64,000 nt of DNA, taken from assembly GCA_022448365.1 (NCBI GenBank), contig JAKVCS010000003.1, forward strand, positions 868,001-932,000, given 5' to 3'. Under the pieces are notes generated by a model. It made no database searches, was not told the origin of the DNA, and saw only the letters and a list, made by a program, of their open reading frames with translations. Position numbers and translations under genes: made by a program. Origin of the DNA: Saccharospirillaceae bacterium. GTDB taxonomy: Bacteria > Pseudomonadota > Gammaproteobacteria > Pseudomonadales > Oceanobacteraceae. Of the stretch, positions 52,740-61,944 are shown in pieces; position 1 is the stretch's first letter; the number at the start of each line of letters is the position of its first letter.

Positions 52740-55700
52740 TATGATACGCACCTTTGCCAGCCACCCAACCGCGGCTAATCTGCTGATGCTGGCCTTTTTG
52801 GTGGTTGGCATTAACAGCTTATCTCTACTGCAAAAAGAAACCTTTCCTGACATCGATAAATTCGAAGTAAGAGTGTCGGTCACCTATCCCGGTGCTGGTC
52901 CCACCGAAGTTGAACAAGGTATTTGTTTACCCTTAGAAAACGCCACCGACGGTATTAGCTTTATTGATGAGAAGCGCTGTGAAGCCCGCTCAAACATTGG
53001 TTTTATGACGTTAAAAATGTTACAGAACGGCGACTTCGATGTTTTCCTCGATGATGTTCGTTCGGCTGTCGATCGCATCGATAATTTTCCCGCTAACAGC
53101 AAATTACCGATTATTACCGAGACGGGTCGTACCGCTCCTGTGGTTACTCTGGCACTGACGGTAGATGACCCACAGTTTTCCACCAATCAGTTAAAAGATC
53201 TGGCGGAACTGATTAAGGCAAAAATGCAACAAGACCCGGGTATTCCACTGGTCGAACTCAGTGGTTTCAGCCAGCGACAGTTAATTGTCAGCCTGCGTCC
53301 GGAAAAGCTGCGTCAGTATCAGGTCAGTTTGCAACAGATTGCGACGCTGCTACAAAAGCAAAATATTAATTTACCCCTGGGTGACTTAACCACCCCAGAC
53401 AAAAGCTGGGAATTGCGGTTTGTTGATGAACGCCAGAGCGCTCGCACATTAGCCAATCTCACATTGTTAAGCGGCAGTAACGGCGCTGAGATTCGCCTGT
53501 CGGAATTAGCGGATATTCGCGATGCTTTTGATAAAGTCGAAGATTACAGTGTCTTTGATAACCAGCGTGCCGCGTTATTGAAGGTCTCAAAAAATTCCAA
53601 TGACGACAGCCTGACGGTACTACAAGCGGTGAAGAATTTAAGTGAGCAACTGGTTTTACCGCAAGGAGTGAATTTCACCCTGACTCAGGACTTCACCACC
53701 ATTGTTAAAGACCGTCTCAGCATGTTACTCAAGAATGCCTGGCAGGGTTTGATTCTGGTATTTATTACCTTATTGATGTTTTTTGGTCTTCGCTACAGCT
53801 TTTGGGTGATTATGGGCTTACCAGTGAGTTTCATTGGCGCTCTATTTGTGATGGTTCAGCTGGGTATCACCATAAATATGTTAAGTATGGTGGCGCTGCT
53901 ATTGGCACTGGGTATTCTGATGGATGACGCCATTGTCATTGCAGAGAGTATTGCGGCACACAGTAAAAAAGGCCTGAAGCCATTAGATGCGGTCACTCAA
54001 GGTGTTCAAAAAGTCGCTCGTGGAGTGTTCTCGTCATTCTTAACCACGGTATTTGTGTTTGGATCCATTCTTGGATTACAGGGGGACCTTGGTCAGGTAT
54101 TACGAGTGATTCCACTGGTATTACTGATCGTAATCAGCATCAGTCTGATTGAAGCCTTCTTGATTTTACCGTCTCACCTGCGCCATACACTGGAACACAA
54201 TCAGAAACACGGCATAAATCAACAACCCGGACGTGTACAATTACTGGTTGATGGCTGGTTTGAGATTCGCCGCAGTAAACTCGGAAGCTTTCTCGAAAAA
54301 GCCATTTATTATCGCTATGCCGTGGTGGGTTTCACCATGGCATCATTCTTTGCCAGTATCGCATTAATGGCTGGGGGAATTGTTAAATTTAAAGCGTTCC
54401 CGGACATGGATGGCGATGTATTGGAAGCCCGGTTGATCATGCCTGCCGGTACCTCATTGGTTAAAACTGAGCAACAAGTTGAGGTAATCCTTGATGCTTT
54501 ACAACACGCAATAATCCCGCTACAACAAAACGAAAACAGCGATTTAATTCGCCATAGCAGCGTGCGTTTTAACGAAAATCAGGACGCATTCGACAGCGGT
54601 CCCCACCTGGCAACCATCAGCCTTGATTTGTTACCCGCAGAGCAACGCAACACCAACCTAGACACGCTAACGTCAACCTGGCTGAGCAACCTGCCAGACA
54701 TGCCGGAGGCATCTCATCTGGTCATTGCCGAACCCTCACTTGGGCCGGCTGGCCGTGCCATTGAGTTGCGTTTATCCGGTATTGATCGTCATCAGTTGTC
54801 GCAAGCCTCTTATCAGCTGCAAAACTGGCTGAAGCAATACCAGGGGGCATACAACTTACTGGACGACTATCGACCAGGCAAACCCCAATTGATACTGCAT
54901 TTTAAGCCCCAGTCGCGCTCGTTGAATATTAATGCCAATGACGTTGCCAATCAGGTACGCAGCGCTTACGCCGGCATTGTCATCGATGAATTTTATCGCC
55001 CGATTCATGCCTCCCTGCCGTCATTGGGCTCTACTTCCGACAATATCGAAATTGTGGTTCAGCTTGAACAAAACGACCAATCACTGGATGAATTACGCGA
55101 CTTTCCGATTCAGTTAACCACATCAGAAGGGAGAACGACCCTAGTACCATTGGCAACGCTGGCGGATATCGAATGGCAGCGGGATGTCTCTCGTATTCAA
55201 CGAATTAATAACCAACCTACCGTGACGATATTTGGTTCTGTAAATACTCAGATCGCCAATACTCAGGAAATACTTAACGATACGTTTACGCGATTTATCC
55301 CGGACTTAACACAACAATACCCCGGGTTAGACATCGCCATTGAAGGTGAAGTAAGTAATGCAGCACAAACACAAGGTTCGTTAAAAACCGGATTAATCAT
55401 TGGTTTATTTGGCGTATTTGCCTTGCTGAGTTTCCAGTTTCGTAACTATTCGGAACCAATGCTGGTGATGCTGTCGATTCCGCTGGCGCTGATTGGTGTC
55501 ATCTGGGGCCACCTGATCATGGGATACGACCTGAGTATGCCAAGCATGGTGGGATTCGTATCTCTGGCAGGCATCGTTGTGAATAATGCTATTTTATTAG
55601 TCGAGTTCGTAAAACATCATGTTTCGGCAGGAATGGAGCTGCACAGTGCCGTTCGTCAGGCGAGTCAGGATCGACTTCGCGCCATTTTATTGACTACAAG

Positions 55701-55914
55701 CACAACGATTGCCGGAATGTTGCCTTTATTGTTTGAGACGAGTTTACAGGCACAGGTACTGATTCCATTAGTAATAAGTATTAGTTTTGGTCTTTTGGCA
55801 TCCACTGTTTTGGTACTCATTGTCCTGCCTTGTCTGTATTCGATCTTTCAGGATCTGAAAATCGGATCAACTGTAATTAAAAACGGCTCATCTATTGTCA
55901 ATTATGAAAAGTAA
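52729..55914 (+). CDS. RND-superfamily efflux pump, inner-membrane transporter
   Basis: 1061 residues, a typical AcrB/HAE-type length, with a first TM at about 12-30, two large periplasmic loops and TM bundles at about 340-500 and 870-1040. Motifs include GILMDDAIVIAESIAAH (TM4 with paired aspartates) and VSLAGIVVNNAILLVEFVK in the C-terminal bundle. A proton-driven drug or metabolite exporter. AGGAG lies 7 nt before the ATG. Translation is coupled to the adaptor gene. The substrate cannot be predicted. Confidence 0.95.
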   Translation: MLSNMIRTFASHPTAANLLMLAFLVVGINSLSLLQKETFPDIDKFEVRVSVTYPGAGPTEVEQGICLPLENATDGISFIDEKRCEARSNIGFMTLKMLQNGDFDVFLDDVRSAVDRIDNFPANSKLPIITETGRTAPVVTLALTVDDPQFSTNQLKDLAELIKAKMQQDPGIPLVELSGFSQRQLIVSLRPEKLRQYQVSLQQIATLLQKQNINLPLGDLTTPDKSWELRFVDERQSARTLANLTLLSGSNGAEIRLSELADIRDAFDKVEDYSVFDNQRAALLKVSKNSNDDSLTVLQAVKNLSEQLVLPQGVNFTLTQDFTTIVKDRLSMLLKNAWQGLILVFITLLMFFGLRYSFWVIMGLPVSFIGALFVMVQLGITINMLSMVALLLALGILMDDAIVIAESIAAHSKKGLKPLDAVTQGVQKVARGVFSSFLTTVFVFGSILGLQGDLGQVLRVIPLVLLIVISISLIEAFLILPSHLRHTLEHNQKHGINQQPGRVQLLVDGWFEIRRSKLGSFLEKAIYYRYAVVGFTMASFFASIALMAGGIVKFKAFPDMDGDVLEARLIMPAGTSLVKTEQQVEVILDALQHAIIPLQQNENSDLIRHSSVRFNENQDAFDSGPHLATISLDLLPAEQRNTNLDTLTSTWLSNLPDMPEASHLVIAEPSLGPAGRAIELRLSGIDRHQLSQASYQLQNWLKQYQGAYNLLDDYRPGKPQLILHFKPQSRSLNINANDVANQVRSAYAGIVIDEFYRPIHASLPSLGSTSDNIEIVVQLEQNDQSLDELRDFPIQLTTSEGRTTLVPLATLADIEWQRDVSRIQRINNQPTVTIFGSVNTQIANTQEILNDTFTRFIPDLTQQYPGLDIAIEGEVSNAAQTQGSLKTGLIIGLFGVFALLSFQFRNYSEPMLVMLSIPLALIGVIWGHLIMGYDLSMPSMVGFVSLAGIVVNNAILLVEFVKHHVSAGMELHSAVRQASQDRLRAILLTTSTTIAGMLPLLFETSLQAQVLIPLVISISFGLLASTVLVLIVLPCLYSIFQDLKIGSTVIKNGSSIVNYEK

Positions 55915-55986
55915 TTAATTGGCATTTTTCATGCTCCTGCAGTACGTAGCCATCTCGTTCGGATGGAAACACAGTCGGGGGATATT

Positions 55987-58167
55987 ATGAAAGATAAAGT
56001 GTTAACTGAAGATGTTGTCACATCTGAAAATAATCGTATTACCGGTAAAACTGCGGATCTATGCGTTCCACTTCAAGAGACATCCATTGAAATCTGGGAT
56101 CAGAAATATCGCTTAAAAGATATTCATGGAGATATTCAGGAAGATAGCATCAGCAACACATATGAGCGTGTTGCTGCAGCAGTTGCCGCTGTAGAAAAAA
56201 CACCCGAATCACAAAAATTCTGGCAGAAAAAATTTTTATGGGCACTGAACCACGGAGCGACTCCAGCAGGCCGTATTATTGCGAATGCCGGTGTTAACCA
56301 ATATAAAGCAGCAACCTCAACCGTCAATACTACCGTATCCGATCACCTGGAAGATTCCATGGAGCAAGTGCTGGAGAAAGTTCAGGAAGCGGGTTTAACC
56401 CTGAAGTCAGGTGCCGGTATTGGTTACGAATTTTCTACCCTGCGACCAAGTGGTAGTTTTGTATACGGCAGTGGCGCCCAATCGGCTGGGCCGGTAGCCA
56501 GCATGGGAATATTCGATAAATTATGCGGGAATATTTCTTCCGCAGGAGGAAAACGCGGTGCACAGATGGCAACACTGGATGTCAGCCATCCGGATGTTCT
56601 TGGATTTATCAAAGCCAAACGTGAAGACGGACAGTTGCGCCATTTTAATTTATCGTTATTAATTACCGATGAATTTATGAATGCTGTTGCCAGCGATTCA
56701 CAATGGCCATTAATTTTTCCTGTAAGCCAACAAGAACAGCAAATCACGCCGTTAGATCTCAATGATGACACACAGGTGTTATGGAAATACTGGCCTGTGG
56801 CGGGTGACTACTTTTATAACGAATACGGTGAAGTTGCCTGCCGTATTTACCGAACTATTTCTGCTGCCAGTTTGTGGAACGTGATTATGACATCCACTTA
56901 CGATTATGCTGAACCAGGCTTTATTCTGATTGACCGGGTCAACGAGATGAATAACAACTGGTTCAGCGAAAATATCCGAGCAACCAACTCCTGCGGTGAA
57001 CAACCTCTACCACCATATGGCGGCTGTATTTTAGGTTCCGTTAATCTCACACGCTTTGTCCGACAACCATTTACCAATCAGGCCAGCTTTGATTGGTCAC
57101 TGTTCAAAGACGTTATTACGATATTTACCCGTATGTTGGACAATGTCATAGAAATTAACGGACTGCCACTACCAGATCAGCAACAAGAACTGATACGCAC
57201 ACGGCGTCATGGAATGGGTTATCTCGGTCTAGGCTCAGCCATTACGATGCTGGGTATGAAGTACGGAGACAGTGAATCCCAAGGCTTTACTGAAGAAGTC
57301 ACACGACAAATGGCCATTACTGGCTGGCAGCAAGGATTAGAACTGGCAAGAGAAAAAGGGCCCGCGCCGATGATGGACGAAATGTTCACTCTGACTGCAA
57401 TCCATTTCGCACAGCGTCCGGAATTGAAGAAGGATGGCTATCAGATAGGCGATCAGTTGCCGGGTAAAGTGTTACACGCGAAATACAGCCGTTATATGCA
57501 ACGGATTCATGAACAGGAACCCAAACTGGTCAACGAACTGGCCAAAGTTGGTAGTCGCTTCAGTCATCATATGTCCATTGCGCCAACGGGTACCATCAGT
57601 CTGTCGTTGGGAAATAATGTCAGCAATGGTATTGAACCCAGCTTTGCCCATCACTACGCCCGAAATATTATTAAGCCAGGACGTAAAACCAAGGATAAAG
57701 TCGATGTTTTTTCATACGAGCTGTTGGCCTATCGTAAGCTGGTTAATCCACAAGCAATGCCCTTCAGCGAAGATCAGCCTCTGCCGGAGTATTTTATTAC
57801 CTCGGATTCGGTGACCCCCAAGCAACACGTCAACATCCAGGCTGCGGCACAAAAATGGGTCGACTCAGCCATCTCAAAAACGGCCAATGTACCCACTGAC
57901 TTTCCGTTTGATGAATTCAAAGATATCTATCGCTACGCCTACGAACAGGGTTTAAAAGGCTGCACCACCTTCCGATTTAATCCAGAAGTATTCCAGGGCG
58001 TATTGGTTAAAGAGCAGGATCTGGAAAACACCACCTACCGTTTCACGCTGGATAACGGCGAAGTGGTCGAAGCCAAAGGCAACGACATGATCGAATACGA
58101 AGGGGAAACACACAGCGCCGCCAACTTATTTGATGCGCTGAAAGAAGGCTATTACGGAAAACTATAA
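55987..58167 (+). CDS. nrdJ: Adenosylcobalamin-dependent (class II) ribonucleotide reductase, redox-cysteine variant
   Basis: 726 residues from the ATG at 55987 (GGGGG 5 nt upstream). The core is clearly NrdJ: LKSGAGIGYEFSTLRPSG, SSAGGKRGAQMATLDVSHPD, FNLSLLITDEFM. N334, the thiyl-radical C336 and E338 (TNSCGEQPL) and the second redox cysteine C347 (GGCILGSVNL) are present. The first redox cysteine, normally in an NCTVS-type motif, is T115 (codon 56329-56331). No cysteine pair follows GCTTFRFNPE near the C-terminus. It should reduce ribonucleotides using B12. The reductant is uncertain. It is followed by an nrdJb-like gene. Confidence 0.92.
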   Translation: MKDKVLTEDVVTSENNRITGKTADLCVPLQETSIEIWDQKYRLKDIHGDIQEDSISNTYERVAAAVAAVEKTPESQKFWQKKFLWALNHGATPAGRIIANAGVNQYKAATSTVNTTVSDHLEDSMEQVLEKVQEAGLTLKSGAGIGYEFSTLRPSGSFVYGSGAQSAGPVASMGIFDKLCGNISSAGGKRGAQMATLDVSHPDVLGFIKAKREDGQLRHFNLSLLITDEFMNAVASDSQWPLIFPVSQQEQQITPLDLNDDTQVLWKYWPVAGDYFYNEYGEVACRIYRTISAASLWNVIMTSTYDYAEPGFILIDRVNEMNNNWFSENIRATNSCGEQPLPPYGGCILGSVNLTRFVRQPFTNQASFDWSLFKDVITIFTRMLDNVIEINGLPLPDQQQELIRTRRHGMGYLGLGSAITMLGMKYGDSESQGFTEEVTRQMAITGWQQGLELAREKGPAPMMDEMFTLTAIHFAQRPELKKDGYQIGDQLPGKVLHAKYSRYMQRIHEQEPKLVNELAKVGSRFSHHMSIAPTGTISLSLGNNVSNGIEPSFAHHYARNIIKPGRKTKDKVDVFSYELLAYRKLVNPQAMPFSEDQPLPEYFITSDSVTPKQHVNIQAAAQKWVDSAISKTANVPTDFPFDEFKDIYRYAYEQGLKGCTTFRFNPEVFQGVLVKEQDLENTTYRFTLDNGEVVEAKGNDMIEYEGETHSAANLFDALKEGYYGKL

Positions 58168-58231
58168 ATAATACCAAAACCCGAAATAAGCCTGATTTGT
58201 ATTAAAAGAATTCCGAACGACGGAGAAGAAT

Positions 58232-58708
58232 ATGACTATTAAAATTAATAACGGCATTGTTAAATTCGAGCTGGTTAACAGTGATGAAAACACTCCAGAT
58301 AACACTCAAGACAAAACTCTGGATAGCAGCCAAGACAGCGACCTGGCGGCGAACGGCGCTGAGACACAAGGCCGACCAGCGGCATTACATGGTAAAACCT
58401 ACGAGATCAAAAACCAGCAACAACAATTGCTATTAACCATTAACGATCAGACCCTGGCTGACGGCTCCAACCGACCCTATGAGATTCTGATTCACACGAA
58501 TAAGGCAGAAGATTATTCCTGGACAACCGCAATTGCCCGGTTAAGCAGTGCCTTGTTGCAGCAAGGTGGTGACCTGGCCAACATCGCCGATTCACTGAAA
58601 GTAATTTTTGACCCGGCGGGAGGTTTTGTTGATGAATCCAACCAGCAACATATCTCGATGTTGGCGGCCATTGGCAAACGGCTGGAAGCCCATCTGAAAA
58701 CAGCCTGA
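58232..58708 (+). CDS. nrdJb: NrdJb-like small subunit of class II ribonucleotide reductase
   Basis: 158 residues; GGAG lies upstream of the ATG at 58232. The N-terminal 50 residues are low complexity (D, N, T, Q, S). The conserved NrdJb core follows: GKTYEIK, then RPYEILIHTNKAEDYSWTTAIARLSSALLQQGGDLANIADSLKVIFDPAGGF and a final MLAAIGKRLEAHL. In the Pseudomonas-type NrdJb I recall, a cysteine-rich tail (with GCMTCLNCGYSKCG) supplies redox cysteines; here the protein stops after the core and contains no cysteine. It is 64 bp after nrdJ and ends at a strong terminator. Confidence 0.82.
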   Translation: MTIKINNGIVKFELVNSDENTPDNTQDKTLDSSQDSDLAANGAETQGRPAALHGKTYEIKNQQQQLLLTINDQTLADGSNRPYEILIHTNKAEDYSWTTAIARLSSALLQQGGDLANIADSLKVIFDPAGGFVDESNQQHISMLAAIGKRLEAHLKTA

Positions 58709-58730
58709 TTTCAGCAATATCCCAACCAAT

Positions 58731-58760
58731 AAAAAACCAGGCACTTCAGCCTGGTTTTTT
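58731..58760. terminator. Bidirectional terminator after nrdJb
   Basis: A perfect 12-bp stem (AAAAAACCAGGC / GCCTGGTTTTTT, loop ACTTCA) lies just past the nrdJb stop codon. T runs on both strands allow it also to end transcription of the leftward GST gene. Confidence 0.95.
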
Positions 58761-58771
58761 ATTCGCTCTGC

Positions 58772-58797
58772 CAGGGCCTGTTAACAGGCCCTGCATT
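58772..58797 (+). terminator. Second terminator in tandem after nrdJb
   Basis: CAGGGCCTG-TTAA-CAGGCCCTG is a perfect 9-bp stem followed by CATTTTT in the rightward direction, 12 bp after the first terminator. It ends just before the GST stop codon. Confidence 0.8.
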
Positions 58798-58798
58798 T

Positions 58799-59572
58799 TT
58801 AAAGGCTCAGCGGCAATTCCAGATACTGATGATAAATAAAATCCCGGTGCTGAATTAATATTGGGTCCAAAGCTTGCTGCTCTGCTTCACTTAACGACTC
58901 AAATACTTCGCGAATCACGGGTGACATAGCACAAAGCTCGTGTTCCAGCGGTTTAAAGAAGGCCATCACGCAAGCACAATAAATATCGGCTGCCGACAAC
59001 TGTTCACCGACCAGGAAGCGACTGCCCACTTGACTCTGCTGCAACAACTGTTGGCTTAACTGCTGCAACTGAACACACACCTGCGACACATAGTGACTAC
59101 TGTGCGACTCATCGTAACCGTATTTTTTGCCCAGGTACTTGGCAATAAACTCGGGATAGCCGCCCTGCTGTTGTTTAAGGCCTTTATCGATACACACCAG
59201 GCGACGATTCCAGGCCAAACCGTTTTTATCCATCAGGGAGCCACACAGCGCCATCACTTGTTGCTTTTTTTGTAAATTCTGCGGCAATAATTCAGCACCC
59301 TCTCCCTGAGAGTGAACAAACGTCAGAATATCCTGCCAGTGGTGAACAGGCGGCTGATTGTCGACCATTAATACCGGTGCACTGCGCTTGCCGGTCCACT
59401 GCTTCATCGCATCGTTACGCTGATCGAGGTACAACGCCTGCCATGAAATGCCACGCAGATGGAAGAATCCTTTAACCGCCTCACTCCACGGGCTGGGAAT
59501 GCCCTGCGGCACCACCATACGTAGTCCACTTGCGCTGATTGCCTGCTCCAGGCTGATAGTTTCAAATGACAT
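58799..59572 (-). CDS. Glutathione S-transferase family protein
   Basis: 257 residues with an N-terminal thioredoxin-like domain (SPWSEAVKGFFHLRGI, then RSAPVLMVDNQPP, containing the cis-Pro) and a helical C-terminal domain (FLVGEQLSAADIYCACVMAFF). The serine in SPWSE may activate glutathione. The length is longer than a typical GST (about 200-220), and a long central insertion is rich in Q and K. AAGGA precedes the ATG. The substrate is unknown. It is divergent from the LysR gene, which may regulate it. Confidence 0.85.
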   Translation of the reverse strand: MSFETISLEQAISASGLRMVVPQGIPSPWSEAVKGFFHLRGISWQALYLDQRNDAMKQWTGKRSAPVLMVDNQPPVHHWQDILTFVHSQGEGAELLPQNLQKKQQVMALCGSLMDKNGLAWNRRLVCIDKGLKQQQGGYPEFIAKYLGKKYGYDESHSSHYVSQVCVQLQQLSQQLLQQSQVGSRFLVGEQLSAADIYCACVMAFFKPLEHELCAMSPVIREVFESLSEAEQQALDPILIQHRDFIYHQYLELPLSL

Positions 59573-59700
59573 TAGAGTTCCTTAACTGATCTGTAATCGT
59601 CTGCGTAATTAAGGGGTATATTTCACTTGTTATGCGTGTAGCACAAACGATAATATCTTGATCATAAGTTAGATTTTCTAATTCAACCAAAGCTAATCCT

Positions 59701-60591
59701 ATGAACCAGCCTGTCTTCCCCAGTCCGCCGATTCAGTATTTACCCGCCTTTGTTGCTGCCGCCGAACATAACAGCTTTAAGCTGGCGGCAGAGCAGCTGA
59801 ACATCACACCGTCAGCGGTCAGCCAACAGATTAAAAGTCTGGAAACCCGCATCGGTTTAACCCTGTTCAGTCGTCAAGGTAAAGAATTAAAGCTGACTCA
59901 GGCCGGAGAACGTTTTTATCAGTTTGCTGCAACCACCCTGACGCATTACCAAAAGGGCTGGCGAGGCTTCGCGGATTTGTACATCGCCAAACACATTCGC
60001 ATCAGCATGACGGATTATGTCGCCAACCGGATTGTGATTCCGCGCCTGGCGAAGTTTGTTGAGCAGACCGGTATTCAGCTGGATATTCACACCAGCTCGG
60101 GCTATCAGGATTTACAAGCAACCACACTGGATGCGGCTATTCGCTTTGGCACGCCACCCTGGCCTGACCATCAGGCCCGATTGCTGTCTGAAGTCGATAT
60201 TGCGGCGGTTGGCTCGCCTAGCTATCTGCAGCAGCACCCAATAAATAGCCGACTGTGTTGGCAAAAACAAACGCTAATTCACGCCCGACGCAGCATCAAT
60301 GACTGGCAACGGGTGGAACAAGCGCTCGGTTATCCGCTAAATGCGAGGCAGAATTTGTGGTTCGATAGTTATGAAAGTGCGATACAAGCCAGTAAAAATG
60401 GTCTGGGATTAATGCTGGCAAGCTTTCCGATTTCTGAAATGGATATTCGCAGTGGCGAGCTACAAACGCTGAGAGACAAACGTTTTGCATCAGAAGAAAA
60501 ATTTTATCTGATCACTAAGCCTAACGACCAGAAAGAAAAACGATACCAGCAATTGTATAACTGGCTAAAGCAGGTTTTTTCGGAGCTTTAA
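59701..60591 (+). CDS. LysR-family transcriptional regulator
   Basis: 296 residues. N-terminal winged helix-turn-helix: FVAAAEHNSFKLAAEQLNITPSAVSQQIKSLETRIGLTLFSRQGKELKLTQAGE (about 17-70), followed by a periplasmic-binding-like effector domain. The style resembles the GcvA/AmpR subgroup. The gene is divergent from the GST-family gene, with about 128 bp between, the usual arrangement for a LysR target. I do not see a clear T-N11-A repeat. Confidence 0.93.
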   Translation: MNQPVFPSPPIQYLPAFVAAAEHNSFKLAAEQLNITPSAVSQQIKSLETRIGLTLFSRQGKELKLTQAGERFYQFAATTLTHYQKGWRGFADLYIAKHIRISMTDYVANRIVIPRLAKFVEQTGIQLDIHTSSGYQDLQATTLDAAIRFGTPPWPDHQARLLSEVDIAAVGSPSYLQQHPINSRLCWQKQTLIHARRSINDWQRVEQALGYPLNARQNLWFDSYESAIQASKNGLGLMLASFPISEMDIRSGELQTLRDKRFASEEKFYLITKPNDQKEKRYQQLYNWLKQVFSEL

Positions 60592-60637
60592 AGCACTCCG
60601 CAGGCGAACGTTAATGCGATAAGCAGATTCAGGAACA

Positions 60638-61309
60638 TCAGGTAATCACCGGATAGGCTAGTTCACCCCAATCATGATCCGATGATTCCAGCATAATATC
60701 GATAATAATAGGCATCAGGGTCATCAGCAGTCGCGCACCATCTTCAACCTGCTCACGGTTAATTTGGCTCTGATAGGTCGCTCCGCCCCCGACAACCTGG
60801 TTGTGCAATACCTGCAGTCGGTCTAACACAATACCGAGTAGTTCCGGAATCTTTTTACGGCTGAGGTAATTCAGCGCATCGACAGAAGAACGATCAAATT
60901 TGGCGTTCCAGTCTTCGTTATTCTCGCGCAAAGATTGCCAAAACGGTGCGAACACGTACGGATTTTTAATAAGCGCCTTTACCGGACCGGAGTATTGATG
61001 CCACAAACAATGATAAATTTTCTGCTGTTTATCCAGCTCAACCAGCTGCTGAATAAAATGCTGAAAGTCCTTCTGTTCGGCTAAAGAATACGCACTGCCA
61101 GAAGTGTCGGCGCTGGAAAAACTACAAGCAGAGAAACTGATCCAGGCCGAGATAAACTGCATATCTTTATCGTCAGACTGATTTTCAGCCGCCTGTAGCC
61201 AACTGAGTGCTCGGTGCAAGCGAGTAGAATGTAATTGATTAAACAAATCGCGCTGATCACGTAACCGCTGTTTCAGCACTGCAAACGATAATTCAGTTTG
61301 TGTTGTCAT
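60638..61309 (-). CDS. HEPN-like helical protein of unknown function
   Basis: 223 residues from the ATG at 61309; GAGG lies upstream and an ATG at 61318 is an alternative too close to it. The sequence is all helical, and the segment TRLHRALSWLQAAENQSDDKDMQFISAWISFSACS resembles HEPN-type domains, which often act as RNases or RNA-binding proteins; no catalytic RxxxxH motif is evident. An insertion around 130-170 carries conserved tryptophans and charged residues. The gene is leftward, about 46 bp past the LysR gene. Confidence 0.5.
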   Translation of the reverse strand: MTTQTELSFAVLKQRLRDQRDLFNQLHSTRLHRALSWLQAAENQSDDKDMQFISAWISFSACSFSSADTSGSAYSLAEQKDFQHFIQQLVELDKQQKIYHCLWHQYSGPVKALIKNPYVFAPFWQSLRENNEDWNAKFDRSSVDALNYLSRKKIPELLGIVLDRLQVLHNQVVGGGATYQSQINREQVEDGARLLMTLMPIIIDIMLESSDHDWGELAYPVIT

Positions 61310-61366
61310 CAAGTACATTCCTCGGTGCTAAATATTTCTGATGCTATCCAAAATCCACAGCAACCA

Positions 61367-61726
61367 TTAGGCGCAGCAGTCGCTATGCTCTTCAAAATCG
61401 ATGGCCATAAAAATAGAGGTTTGTGGAAAACCTGCCGGGTAAGCCATGTAGAAATGCGTCGATTCATCAACCGGCCACCAACAAGACGCCGCACGAGGCA
61501 CATCTTCCAGGTTCACTCGTTCGATACAGTATTGCAGTTCCATACCCACGGTCTCCGGGAAGAATGCATTAAAATCCGAAGGAAAACCGATTTCAGATGT
61601 ATTCAGCTTGTCTTCAATTTTTAATTCCTGAAGTTTCTTTTTCCAGGATTCATCCTGGCTGGCATCAACCAGAAATTCACCTAAGTAGGTCGTGTGACGC
61701 TTTTTAATAATACGTTGGTTAGCCAT
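61367..61726 (-). CDS. Uncharacterised small protein
   Basis: 119 residues from the ATG at 61726 (GGGAAGG upstream); the longer frame to 61888 has no ribosome-binding site. Basic N-terminus (MANQRIIKKRHTTYLGEF) followed by an acidic alpha/beta body and a C-terminal SDCCA. The start is faintly like the ribosome-associated YggL family, but the rest does not match, so I leave it unnamed. It is leftward, 57 bp upstream of the HEPN-like gene, and may share its transcript. Confidence 0.6.
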   Translation of the reverse strand: MANQRIIKKRHTTYLGEFLVDASQDESWKKKLQELKIEDKLNTSEIGFPSDFNAFFPETVGMELQYCIERVNLEDVPRAASCWWPVDESTHFYMAYPAGFPQTSIFMAIDFEEHSDCCA

Positions 61727-61944
61727 AGCCTTCCCATTCGGTTGTAGTTGTTTGCTTAGATTAACCCTTATCGGATGTTTTTTAAGCAGCGATTGGACTA
61801 TCGCGTGCCCATCGCAGGCACATGGACGTGCCTTACGATGGGTGCTGCTAAAATATCCGTTAAGGGTTAAGCCTATATTTCTGTGCATTACGGAACAAGA
61901 TAATTCCTACCCTGCTCCGCTCTTGTTTCGATTAAATAGCGCTA

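Noticed and set aside
55915-55986. Cobalamin riboswitch before nrdJ
   Set aside because: The gap after the RND gene is only 72 bp, too short for a B12 riboswitch, and no B12-box-like sequence is visible.
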